From positions 45,911 through 109,910 of the forward strand of contig JAIEPH010000062.1 in NCBI GenBank assembly GCA_019749805.1: a DNA stretch of 64,000 bases, in the 5' to 3' direction. This DNA is from Mycobacteriaceae bacterium (lineage in GTDB: Bacteria; Actinomycetota; Actinomycetes; Mycobacteriales; Mycobacteriaceae). Below the pieces are notes generated by a model. The model saw nothing but the letters and a program-made list of their open reading frames with translations. It was not told where the DNA came from and ran no database searches. The position numbers and the translations under genes are program-made. Positions 24,027 through 34,148 of the stretch are shown here, piece by piece (positions within the stretch are counted from its first letter, which is position 1; every line of letters begins with the position of its first letter).

Positions 24027-24751
24027 CCGTTGTCGATCCGGTACACCGCACCGTGGATGGCGGCGGCGTCGTCGCTGGCGAGGAACGCGATCGCCTTCGC
24101 GACGTCGGAAGGTTCCATGAACCCGCGCGGGGACGCGATGCGCATGATCAGATCCCAATCGGCGTTCTCGGGGGCGGTGAACTCCGTCGCCTGCGGGGTC
24201 GGCATGCCGCCCGGGCAGAGCGCGTTGACCCGGATGTTCGATTTGGTGTACTCGACGGCCAGCGCACGGGTCAGCCCGACCAGTCCGTGCTTGGCCGCGC
24301 AGTAGCCGGCGGAGTAGACCTCGCCCTCCACGCCGGCGATGGACGTGACGTTGACGATGTTGCCGCCGGTCTCCAACAGGTGGGGAAGCGCGGCGCGGCA
24401 GAGATAGAACGGCCCGTTCAGATTCACCGCGAGATCAAGGTCCCACTCCTCGTCGGTCATCGTCGTCGTGTGCCGCATCTGGTGGAAGCCCGCGACATTC
24501 ACCAGCACGTCGAGTCGGCCGAACTCCTCGACGGTCTGCGCCACGGCCCCCCGACAGGCTTCCGGCGACGAGATGTCGACCGACGCATACTTGCCGCCGG
24601 GCACCGTCTCGAACACCGTCGCCATCTCGTCGGCCCGGCGGGCGATGCCGAAGACTTTCGCACCCCGCTCCGCGAAAACCTGCGCCACGACGGCACCCAA
24701 TCCTGACGAGACGCCGGTGATCAATGCGACCTTGTCGCTGAGCTGAGTCAT
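24011..24751 (-). CDS. Short-chain dehydrogenase/reductase
   Basis: 246 aa classical SDR. Cofactor motif ALITGVSSGLGAVVAQVFAE (TGxxxGxG), then DISSPEAC and the NVAGF motif. The catalytic serine is in NIVNVTSIAG and the YxxxK motif is YCAAKHGLVGLTRALA, followed by NIRVNALCPGGMPTP. The reaction is NAD(P)-dependent oxidoreduction of an alcohol or ketone; substrate unknown. TAAGGT at -12 to -7 predicts a leaderless mRNA. It is monocistronic, with the peptide transporter operon 23 bases upstream on the same strand. Confidence 0.88.
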   Translation of the reverse strand: MTQLSDKVALITGVSSGLGAVVAQVFAERGAKVFGIARRADEMATVFETVPGGKYASVDISSPEACRGAVAQTVEEFGRLDVLVNVAGFHQMRHTTTMTDEEWDLDLAVNLNGPFYLCRAALPHLLETGGNIVNVTSIAGVEGEVYSAGYCAAKHGLVGLTRALAVEYTKSNIRVNALCPGGMPTPQATEFTAPENADWDLIMRIASPRGFMEPSDVAKAIAFLASDDAAAIHGAVYRIDNGKGAG

Positions 24752-24757
24752 GGCGAC

Positions 24758-24763
24758 ACCTTA
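24758..24763 (-). promoter_or_regulatory. TANNNT -10 element for the SDR gene
   Basis: TAAGGT on the minus strand at exactly -12 to -7 of the ATG at 24751. Confidence 0.5.
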
Positions 24764-24774
24764 GGCATAGCCGG

Positions 24775-26382
24775 TCAGGTCCAGGCCCGGGGTCGCTCCG
24801 GAGGCACCGCGGCAAGTAGCTTTCGGGTGTAGTCGTGTTCGGGCGCGCTGAACAACTCGGCGGCGGAACGGTACTCGACGGCCTCACCGCCTCGCATCAC
24901 CAGGACGTCGTGGCTGACCTGCTGTACGACGGCGAGGTCGTGGGCGATGAACAGGTACGTCAATCCCAAATCGCGTTGCAGCTGCGCAAGCAGATCCAGT
25001 ACCCGCGACTGCACCGAAACATCCAGCGACGCAGTCGCTTCGTCGAGGACGAGCAGCTCGGGTTCGCCGGCCAAAGCCCGCGCGATGCTGACCCGCTGGC
25101 GTTCACCGCCGGACAGCTCGTGCGGATACCGGGACGCGAACGACGTTGGTAGCCTGACGAGTTCGAGTAGCTCGTCGACACGTGCCCGGCGCGCCCTCTT
25201 GCCCTTTACCACGCGGTGCACCCACAGTGGTTCCTCGATCGCCGTGCCGACCCGGGTGCGGGGATTCAATGTCGCGAACGGGTCCTGGAACACCAGACTG
25301 ATCCGCCTGCGCAGTGCCTTCTCAGCGGAGCCCCGCACACCGAATATGTCGGCGTCGCCCAGTTTCGCTGTGCCCGCATCGGGTTTGACGAGGCCGGTGA
25401 GCGTGGCGGCCACCGTCGATTTACCCGAACCCGATTCACCGACGAGGCCGAGTGTCGTGCCGCGGCGGAGCTGAAACGTCAGATCCTTCACCGCATGGAC
25501 GACCGACGATCCGGCCGGCGTGCGCACGTCGAAACGCACATCGAGACCCTCGACATCGAGCAACATGTCGGAATCGGCAGGGGGCGGTGGGGGACCGTCG
25601 GCGCCGACGACGGGGCGGGCCTGCAACAGTTCGCGCGTATACGGATGCTGGGGGCGATCGAATACATCGAGGACGGTTGCCTGCTCCACGGCGTGGCCGT
25701 CCTGCAACACGGTGACCTCGTCCGCGATCTGGCCGATCACGCCGAGGTCGTGGCTGATCCACACCACGGCGGTGCCGAAGTCGCGCTGCAGATCCCGCAC
25801 CAGGTCGATGATCTGCGCCTGCGTCGTCACGTCCAGCGCGGTGGTCGGTTCGTCGGCGACCAACAGTTCCGGGTCGCACGCCATGGCGATGGCGACCATC
25901 ACGCGCTGCCTCTGTCCGCCGGACAGCTGATGCGGATAGGCGTGCAGACGCGTCTCGGGGTCGGGCAGTCCGACCGCCTCCAGCAGTTCGAGGGCCCGCC
26001 CGCGAGCCTGCCTGCGCGTCATACGACGATGTGTCTCAAGGGATTCGGTGATTTGTCGTTCGACGGTCAGCAGGGGATTGAGCGACGTGCCCGGATCCTG
26101 GAAGACGAAGCCGATGCGGCCGCCGTGCACGCTGCGCAACAGCCGGTCAGATGCACCGACGAGTTGGACGTCGCCGGCCAGAGTGCTTGTACCGGACACC
26201 GATGCGCCAGGCGCGTCCAGCAGTCCGGTCGCCGCGAGCACCGACATCGTCTTGCCCGATCCGGACTCGCCGACGATGCCCAGCGTCTGCTCGGGCGCCA
26301 CGTCGAATGAGATGCCGTGCACGATCTCGCGTTTGCCGATGCGCACCCGTAGATCGCGCACGCTCAGGGTCGGATCGCTCAC
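24775..26382 (-). CDS. Dipeptide/oligopeptide ABC transporter, fused double ATPase (DppD-DppF type)
   Basis: 535 aa with two full ABC ATPase domains in one chain. Domain 1 has GESGSGKTMSV, LSGGQRQRVMVAIAMA and LLVADEPTTALDV. Domain 2 has GESGSGKSTVAATL, LSGGERQRVSIARALA and LLVLDEATASLDV. Each is followed by the oligopeptide-type C-terminal segment HPYTRELLQARP or HDYTRKLLAAVPPERP. Start ATG 26382 overlaps the permease stop (ATGA). Last gene of the four-gene operon; it supplies ATP hydrolysis for peptide import. Confidence 0.9.
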   Translation of the reverse strand: MSDPTLSVRDLRVRIGKREIVHGISFDVAPEQTLGIVGESGSGKTMSVLAATGLLDAPGASVSGTSTLAGDVQLVGASDRLLRSVHGGRIGFVFQDPGTSLNPLLTVERQITESLETHRRMTRRQARGRALELLEAVGLPDPETRLHAYPHQLSGGQRQRVMVAIAMACDPELLVADEPTTALDVTTQAQIIDLVRDLQRDFGTAVVWISHDLGVIGQIADEVTVLQDGHAVEQATVLDVFDRPQHPYTRELLQARPVVGADGPPPPPADSDMLLDVEGLDVRFDVRTPAGSSVVHAVKDLTFQLRRGTTLGLVGESGSGKSTVAATLTGLVKPDAGTAKLGDADIFGVRGSAEKALRRRISLVFQDPFATLNPRTRVGTAIEEPLWVHRVVKGKRARRARVDELLELVRLPTSFASRYPHELSGGERQRVSIARALAGEPELLVLDEATASLDVSVQSRVLDLLAQLQRDLGLTYLFIAHDLAVVQQVSHDVLVMRGGEAVEYRSAAELFSAPEHDYTRKLLAAVPPERPRAWT

Positions 26383-27254
26383 TGGTTCCTCCGCGCCTCG
26401 ATCATGGTGCGCTGCCTGGGATCGAGCACGTCACGCAGACCATCGCCCAGCAGGTTGAACGCGAGCACCGTCACGAAGATCGCGGCGCCGGGGACCACCG
26501 CCATCCACCACGCCATGGTGACGAACCCCTGCGAGTCGAAGATCATCCGACCCAGCGACGGCTGCGGCGGCTGAATGCCGAGACCCAAGAACGAGAGTGC
26601 CGCCTCCGCCAGGATCGCGAACGCCAGCGACAGCGACGTCTGCACCACCAGCGGTCCGGCGATGTTCGGCACGATGTGCCTGCCGAGAATGTAGAGGTGA
26701 CCGGTGCCCATGCTGCGGGACACCGAAACATACGGCTCCACACGAACACTCAGCGTGCTGGCCCGCGCGACGCGGGCGAAGATCGGCGTGTAGACAATGC
26801 CGATCGCGAGGATCGTGGTCGTCATACCGGGGCCCAGAATCGCGACCACCGCTAGCGCCAGCAGCAGGACGGGGAACGCGAACATGACGTCGACGACGCG
26901 CATGAAGATCGTGTCCAGCCAGCCGCCGCGGTAACCGGACACGACGCCGATCGTCACGCCGACGACGACAGCGAACGCCACGCTGATCACCGCAACCCGT
27001 AGCGACGCCTGTGTCGCGACGAGCACGCGGGAGAACACGTCGCGGCCCAGTTCGTCGGTGCCGAACCAGTGCGCGCCGCTGGGATCCTGTAAAGCGTCAG
27101 GCACGTTGACATCGTTGACGCCAAAGGGCGCAATCCAATTCGCACTGAGGGCCACGACGGCGATGACGCTGAGGATCGCCCCGCTGACGACGGTGACGGG
27201 GTTGCCCAGCAGCAGGCGCCACGAGGACGCCCGCGTATCGGTATCGGCGGTCAT
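26379..27254 (-). CDS. Peptide ABC transporter permease (DppC-like)
   Basis: 291 aa from ATG 27254, which overlaps the upstream stop (ATGA); the ORF track start at 27410 is inside dppB. N-terminal helix VVSGAILSVIAVVALSANWI, then the DppC-type GAHWFGTDELGRDVFSRVLVATQASL and the permease EAA loop region EAALSFLGLGIQPPQPSLGRMI. Five to six membrane helices. It pairs with the adjacent DppB-like permease. Confidence 0.9.
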   Translation of the reverse strand: MTADTDTRASSWRLLLGNPVTVVSGAILSVIAVVALSANWIAPFGVNDVNVPDALQDPSGAHWFGTDELGRDVFSRVLVATQASLRVAVISVAFAVVVGVTIGVVSGYRGGWLDTIFMRVVDVMFAFPVLLLALAVVAILGPGMTTTILAIGIVYTPIFARVARASTLSVRVEPYVSVSRSMGTGHLYILGRHIVPNIAGPLVVQTSLSLAFAILAEAALSFLGLGIQPPQPSLGRMIFDSQGFVTMAWWMAVVPGAAIFVTVLAFNLLGDGLRDVLDPRQRTMIEARRNQ

Positions 27255-28215
27255 GACAGCCGGATCCTCGGGTCGACCACCGCGTACAGCGCATCGACGA
27301 TCAGGTTGATGAGCAGGAACAGCGCGGCGATGAGCAACACCGCGCCTTGAATCACGGGATAGTCGCGAGTCGCCACCGAGTTGTACACGAGGCGGCCAAG
27401 GCCGGGCCACGCAAACACCACCTCGACGACGATGACCCCGCCGAGGATCGTCGCGAGCTGGATGCCGGTGATCGTCAGCACCGGGATGAGCGCGTTCCGC
27501 ACGGTGTGCCGAAACGTCACGACCCGCGGCGACAGACCCTTCGACCGCGCGGTGCGGACGTATCCCATCGACGCGACCTCCAGCACCGCCGACCGCACAT
27601 ACCGGGTCATGATCGCCCCAGCTACGAGCCCCACCGTCAGCGCGGGCAACACGATGTGGCGCAGCCAGCCACCCGGATTGTCCAGCAGCGGTTGGTATCC
27701 CGACGTCGGAAACCAGCCGAGCGTCGTCGCGAACAGCGCGATCAGCAGGATGCCCATCCAGAAGTCCGGCACCGACACTCCGAACTGGCTGGCGACCCGG
27801 ATGATCGCGTCGCTGACGCGACCCTCGTGCAGCGCCGACCAGATGCCCGCCGGCAGCGCGATCAGCAGTGCGATGACGATGCCGACCACCGCCAGCGATA
27901 CCGTCGCGGGCAGTCGCTCCAACAGGATCACCGTCACCGGATCACCGTTGCGGAAGCTCACGCCGAGGTCTCCGGTCAGTGCCGAACCGACGTAGCCGAA
28001 GAATTGTTCGACGATGGACTTGTCGAGACCGCTCGCCGACCGTAACGCTTCGTACGCCTGCGGGCTGTAGCGCGTGCCCAACGCGATGCGCACCGGGTCT
28101 CCCGGTACGAGGTGCACCAACGCGAAGACGACGATCAGCACGCCGAGCAGGACGACCGCCGAGTAGGCGAGCCGGCGCGCGAGGAAGCGCGCGATCGGAT
28201 GAGTCACGAGGCGGG

Positions 28216-28219
<4 letters not shown>
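27251..28219 (-). CDS. Peptide ABC transporter permease (DppB-like)
   Basis: 322 aa from GTG 28219, overlapping the binding-protein stop (GTGA). The ORF track start at 28306 is upstream inside the neighbouring gene. DppB features: first helix AYSAVVLLGVLIVVFALVHLVPGDPVRIALG, then LGVSFRNGDPVTVILLERLPATVSLA. The EAA-like loop YVRTARSKGLSPRVVTFRHTVRNALIPVLTI is followed by GGVIVVEVVFAWPGLGRLVYN. Confidence 0.9.
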
Positions 28220-29748
<1,529 letters not shown>

Positions 29749-29880
29749 CACCCCGAACGCATCTACCCGCTCGGTGAGGGGCTTGAAACGCCGGGCGCGG
29801 TGAAAGGGGTGACGGACCAGGCTGCGCACTGGAATACTGCACGGGATTCAAGGTCTGTTGCCGGGTGAAGGGGTGCCATC

Positions 29881-30417
29881 GTGAGGTTCGTCAAGGGGCT
29901 TGTCGTGGCCCTCCTCGGGATTGCCACCGCCCTCGGGGTCGTTGCACCGGCTCAGGCGCAGGGCCCGGCCGCCAGGGCGCCGGGTACCCCGGAAGGCGTT
30001 TACGACGTCAACATCGACGGGCAGGCGCAAAGCACTTGGGAGATCTGGCCGATCTGCGTGCCGACGGTGGGTGACCTGCGTGATCCGCTGCTGTTGCCGG
30101 TCGCGTGCACGTTGAAGGTGGGGCCGTCCAACCTTGCGGGCCGTGATGCGCGCATGGTCGACGGTATGTGGCAATTCGTCTACAACGACGCCAAGCGCAC
30201 CTGTCCCGACGGCAGCACAGCACCGCAACAGATGATCTTCCGATTCGACGGGTATTCGTTGACCGGCCAGATGAAGGTGCTGCACGGCGATGAGTGCGGC
30301 GACTCGCCCGCGATGGTCGTTGCGCCGCTGACTCTGAAGTTCAACCGGCCGCTGTCGATCCCCGTCACCCAGTACCCCCTGCAGTGTGAGCCGGGCGGCT
30401 TGCGCCGCTGTTTCTGA
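29881..30417 (+). CDS. Exported hypothetical protein, 178 aa
   Basis: GTG start with GAAGGGG upstream. Sec signal peptide MRFVKGLVVALLGIATALGV with AQAQ cleavage region. The mature protein has beta-rich character (GVYDVNIDGQAQSTWEIWPICVPTVGDLRD), four to six cysteines (WPICVP, LPVACTL, RTCPDG, DECGD, LQCEPG, RRCF) that could form disulfides, and no membrane anchor. Family not recognised. The next gene starts one base after its stop, so the two are probably co-expressed. Confidence 0.7.
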   Translation: MRFVKGLVVALLGIATALGVVAPAQAQGPAARAPGTPEGVYDVNIDGQAQSTWEIWPICVPTVGDLRDPLLLPVACTLKVGPSNLAGRDARMVDGMWQFVYNDAKRTCPDGSTAPQQMIFRFDGYSLTGQMKVLHGDECGDSPAMVVAPLTLKFNRPLSIPVTQYPLQCEPGGLRRCF

Positions 30418-30418
30418 G

Positions 30419-31552
30419 TTGCCTGGCGACTCCTCGATCGGCCGGCAGGCGGGTCGCGGTCTCGGCCCACGCACGCGCCCGGCAGTTCCGCTGCTCAATG
30501 GGAAGGTCGTCGACCTGACCGGTCCCGGCCTGACCGAGCGCTGGGGCGTCACATGTGCCGATCTCGGGGCATCGATCGTCGCGCCGAACGGAAAGCTGGT
30601 GTCCGTCTTCGGCGACACCTTCTCGGGTCGCAAGGTCGGTGAGGGGGACTGGCGCTCACCCGTCGTGCTGATCGGCACCGGCGACGCCGACCACGAAATC
30701 GTCTACGAGCGTGCCGGCGGAGCCGACCCCGACTACGCCCGACAGCTGTGGCACTACATCCACGACGACGCGTCCACCGGGTGGACCCGCGGGGGCGTCA
30801 GCACCGTTATCCCCTCAGATCTGCTTCGTGTCGACGACTCGATCTATCTGCACGCCATCGTCAACCGCGGCTTCGGCAACGTCGCATGGACGGAGATCTG
30901 GCGTTCCGACGACAGCGGTGTCTCGTGGGCGCACATGGGGCGCCAGGCGACGTTCCCGGCCGCGCGACACGGCGGCCATGCGCAGTGCTGGTCGTGGGAC
31001 TTCGACCCCGAGGATGGCTGGGTTTACGTGGTGGCCACGGGTTTTCAGCGTGACAAGGGCATCATCCTGATGCGCGTGCGGCCCTCGAGCATCGGTGACC
31101 GAACGCGCTATGCGAGTTGGGGTTTCGCAGGCGGACGTTGGAGGTGGGGTGAGGTGGCCACGCCGATCACCCCGGTCGGTGAGAAGTGGGGAGAGTTGAC
31201 TTTCCGCCGGGTGGCACGGGGCAAGTGGATTCTCGGCGGGTTTCTCGCGTCGAAATATGCGTTGGGCTACCGGGTCGTCGAATCGCCGGTGGCCAACCTG
31301 CATACGACGCCGTTGCAGGCGCCGGTTCTCGGCTCGACGTGGCATGGCGAGAACCACGTCAAGAATCAGGTTGCGCAGCTGTATGGCGGTTACGTGCTGC
31401 CCGGATCTCGATTCGACATCGAAGGCGGTGTGGGACTGGTTGTCTCGCAGTGGAACACCGCCGACGGGTGGCCGTACCGCGCGATGCAGTTCAAGGCAGG
31501 GCTGCGGGATACGACGAAGACGTCAGTTCCGTCGGACCCCGTCAATATGTAG
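30419..31552 (+). CDS. DUF4185 domain protein
   Basis: 377 aa if started at TTG 30419, one base after the previous stop. The ORF track GTG at 30386 would overlap the upstream gene by 32 bases. DUF4185 blocks with a beta-propeller feel: TERWGVTCADLGASIVAPNGKLVSVFGDTF, GWTRGGVSTVIPSDLLRVDDSIYLHAIVNRG, HGGHAQCWSWDFDPEDGWVYVVATGF, WGELTFRRVARGKWILGGFL, and YGGYVLPGSRFDIEGGVGLVVSQW. No signal peptide is visible in either start choice, so the location is unclear. It may act with the exported protein before it. Enzymatic activity unknown (glycosidase-like folds have been proposed). Confidence 0.72.
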   Translation: MPGDSSIGRQAGRGLGPRTRPAVPLLNGKVVDLTGPGLTERWGVTCADLGASIVAPNGKLVSVFGDTFSGRKVGEGDWRSPVVLIGTGDADHEIVYERAGGADPDYARQLWHYIHDDASTGWTRGGVSTVIPSDLLRVDDSIYLHAIVNRGFGNVAWTEIWRSDDSGVSWAHMGRQATFPAARHGGHAQCWSWDFDPEDGWVYVVATGFQRDKGIILMRVRPSSIGDRTRYASWGFAGGRWRWGEVATPITPVGEKWGELTFRRVARGKWILGGFLASKYALGYRVVESPVANLHTTPLQAPVLGSTWHGENHVKNQVAQLYGGYVLPGSRFDIEGGVGLVVSQWNTADGWPYRAMQFKAGLRDTTKTSVPSDPVNM

Positions 31553-31599
31553 CGGCCGCGACGTTAAGTCCCGGGCTCTGATGGGTATGCAGGACGGCG

Positions 31600-32415
31600 A
31601 TGCCGTCCGCTCCCCCTGAACGAACGCACAATCGGCGACTGGAACGCTGGGAGCAGCGTGTCGAGTGGCCATTGGCCGGGATCGCGGCCCTGTTCCTGGT
31701 GTCGTACTCGGTTCAGGTGCTGGCTCGCCCGCCCGAGCATGTCGATCGTGTGCTGGAGACGGTGAACGCCACCCTGTACCTGGCGTTCGTCGTCGATTAT
31801 GTGGTGCGCTTGAGCCTGGCGCGCCGGCGTGGGCGGTGGTTCATCGGCCACCTGGCCGACCTGGCGATCGTGGTGCTTCCGTTCCTGCGCCCATTGCGGC
31901 TGTTGCGATTGGTCGTGCTGTTCAAAGTTCTGCAGCGAGCGGCCGGGGACGCCATCCGCGGCCGCGTCATCGTCTATACGGCCTGCAGCGCGGTGCTGCT
32001 GATCTACGTCGCGTCGCTAGCGGTGCTTGATGCCGAAAGAGTGGACGCGCGCTCCGACATCACCTCGTTCGGCCGCGCGGTGTGGTGGGCGATCACGACC
32101 GTGACCACGGTCGGCTACGGCGATCTTTCGCCCGTCACCGTCACGGGCAGGGTCATCGCTGCACTGCTGATGATCGGCGGCATCAGCCTGGTCGGTGTTG
32201 TCACCGCGACGCTGGCGTCGTGGATCGTGCAGCGGGTCGCCGAAGAAGACGAGGCCAATCAGGCGGCTACCTCAGCGCAGATCGACGAGCTGCGGGCGGA
32301 GATCAAACGGCTCGCGGATACCGTCCACAACAACGGGACCGACAAGCGTCGCGGCCCCGCCCACAGTGATTACCCCGGTCGGGTGGGCGGTACGCGGGAG
32401 GATGCTAGACGGTGA
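31600..32415 (+). CDS. Voltage-gated-type K+ channel
   Basis: 271 aa, ATG with AGGACGGCG upstream. Six-helix layout: S1 PLAGIAALFLVSYSVQVLA, S2-S3 around LYLAFVVDYVVRLSLARRRGRW, and S4 with regularly spaced arginines RPLRLLRLVVLFKVLQR. Selectivity filter TVGYGD is at residues 170-175, preceded by the pore helix VWWAITTVTT. The cytoplasmic end is charged and helical, possibly a coiled coil for tetramer assembly. It should pass K+ at the plasma membrane. Its 3' end overlaps the broken SDR on the other strand by 11 bases. Confidence 0.9.
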   Translation: MPSAPPERTHNRRLERWEQRVEWPLAGIAALFLVSYSVQVLARPPEHVDRVLETVNATLYLAFVVDYVVRLSLARRRGRWFIGHLADLAIVVLPFLRPLRLLRLVVLFKVLQRAAGDAIRGRVIVYTACSAVLLIYVASLAVLDAERVDARSDITSFGRAVWWAITTVTTVGYGDLSPVTVTGRVIAALLMIGGISLVGVVTATLASWIVQRVAEEDEANQAATSAQIDELRAEIKRLADTVHNNGTDKRRGPAHSDYPGRVGGTREDARR

Positions 32416-32894
32416 ACCCGCCGTCGACGTTCCAGTGCGCTCCGGTGATGTATCCGGTGCCGGGACCCGCCAGGTAGGCGACGACGCCGGCGATGTCACT
32501 GGGCTGACCGTAACGCCCGCCGGCCATGACTTTCTTTGCCATTTCGGCGAATTCGCCTTCGGCGGGGTTCATGTCGGTGTCGATGGGACCGGGCTGGACG
32601 TTGTTGACGGTGATCCCGCGCGGGCCCAGGTCACGAGCCAGGCCGCGGGTCAGGCCCGCGACGGCTGCCTTCGTCATCGCGTACACCGAGATGCGCGAGT
32701 GCGGCCTGGATGGCCACGACCGTCGCTCCGTCGGCGGCGACTTCGGCGGCGAGCTTCTCGGCTTCGGCTTTGGAGGCGCCGTAGGTGAATGCGACCGCGG
32801 CGCCGTCGGCAGTCAGCCGTCGCACGATCTCCGCCCCGATTCCCCGTGACGCCCCGGTGACCAGTGCCCGTCGTCCCGCCAATGGTGAAGTCAT
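32405..32894 (-). pseudogene. Short-chain dehydrogenase pseudogene (internal deletion, frameshift)
   Basis: Two frames carry the two ends of one SDR. From ATG 32894 the protein reads normally through ALVTGASRGIGAEIVRRLTA to GATVVAIQA and then loses sense near 32700. The next frame reads SRISVYAMTKAAVAGLTRGL, then GPRGITVNNVQPGPIDTDM, and finishes normally with GAHWNVDGGFTV. The NNAG motif and the catalytic serine are missing, while YxxxK is kept. The combined length is about 160 codons against about 245 normally, so roughly 85 codons are gone together with a frame change. A sequencing error alone cannot explain this. Confidence 0.8.
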
Positions 32895-32993
32895 GGCGTG
32901 GATAATGCCGCAGAAGCGGTAAACATTCGCGCGACGCCGGTCAACCCACGGCTAGGGTCATGGCGGGGGCCCATTGAAAGGTGTGGTTGGCGC

Positions 32994-34082
32994 GTGACTG
33001 TTCACTCTCAGAAGAAGCGGATCGTCGTCTTCGGCACCGGCTTCGTCGGCCAGATGGTGATCCCCGAGGTCGTCAAGCACCCGTTGTTCGAGTTGGTCGG
33101 CGTCGGCGTGAGCAACCCCGACAAAGTCGGCCGCGACGTCGGAGAGGTCTGCGGTCTCGGTACGACCCTGGGAATCACTGCCACCGACGACATCGACGCG
33201 CTGATCGCGCTCAAACCCGACGCCCTGGTGCACTACGGACCCACCGCCGCGCACGCCGAGGAGAACATCAACCTCATCACCCGGTTCCTACGGGCGGGGA
33301 TCGACGTCTGCTCGACAGCGATGACCCCGTGGGTGTGGCCGACCATGCACCTCAACCCGCCCAACTGGATCGAACCCATCACCGCGGCCTGTGAGCTGGG
33401 CGAGGCGTCCTGTTTAACCACGGGCATCGATCCCGGCTTCGCCAACGATCTGTTCCCCATGACGCTGATGGGGCTGTGCTCCGAGGTCCGGACGGTCCGT
33501 GCTTCCGAACTGCTCGACTACACCAACTACACCGGCGACTACGAGCGTGAGATGGGAATCGGCAGGCCCCCCGAGAAGAAGGCCATGCTCGAAACCTCGG
33601 ACATCCTCGTCTTCGCCTGGGGTGGAACCGTGCCCATGATCGCGCACGCGGCGGGCATCATGCTCGACGAGATCACCACGACCTACGACAAGTGGGTGAC
33701 CCCCAACGAACGCAAGTCCGCCAAGGGCGTCATCCCCGCGGGGAACGTCGCGGCGGTGCGGTTCACGATAAACGGCCTCTACCAGGGCGAGACCCGCATT
33801 CAGCTCGAACACGTCAACCGGATCGGCGATGACGCCGCACCCGACTGGCCGACCGGCAACCAGAACGACGTCTACCGGGTCGATATCGAGGGCACGCCGA
33901 GCATCTTCCAGGAGACCGCATTCAGGTTCACCGACGGCTCCGGGCGCGATGCCGCGGCCGCCGGCTGCCTCGCCACCGGTCTGCGCGCGCTCAACGCGGT
34001 GCCCGCCGTCAACGACCTGTCCCCTGGCTGGGTCACCGCACTCGATCTACCACTGATTCCAGGGATGGGGACCATCCGCTGA
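32994..34082 (+). CDS. DapB-like NAD(P)-dependent dehydrogenase
   Basis: 362 aa from GTG 32994 with AAAGGTG upstream; the ORF track extends 32 codons into intergenic DNA. A TAGGGT at 32953 could be the -10. Rossmann start KRIVVFGTGFVGQMVIPEVV (GxGxxG), then GVSNPDKVGRDVGEVCGLG. The region around KPDALVHYGPTAAHAEENINLI and the later GIDPGFANDLFPMTLMGLCSEVRTVRASELLDYTNY match proteins annotated as dihydrodipicolinate-reductase-like or 2,4-diaminopentanoate-dehydrogenase-like. It is not the housekeeping DapB. True substrate unknown. The upstream SDR pseudogene is divergent. Confidence 0.72.
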   Translation: MTVHSQKKRIVVFGTGFVGQMVIPEVVKHPLFELVGVGVSNPDKVGRDVGEVCGLGTTLGITATDDIDALIALKPDALVHYGPTAAHAEENINLITRFLRAGIDVCSTAMTPWVWPTMHLNPPNWIEPITAACELGEASCLTTGIDPGFANDLFPMTLMGLCSEVRTVRASELLDYTNYTGDYEREMGIGRPPEKKAMLETSDILVFAWGGTVPMIAHAAGIMLDEITTTYDKWVTPNERKSAKGVIPAGNVAAVRFTINGLYQGETRIQLEHVNRIGDDAAPDWPTGNQNDVYRVDIEGTPSIFQETAFRFTDGSGRDAAAAGCLATGLRALNAVPAVNDLSPGWVTALDLPLIPGMGTIR

Positions 34083-34148
34083 GTAACACTTTGGCCGCCC
34101 GATCAGATGGACATCTCCGGACAACGTTGAAGATCGAGACGGGAAGAG

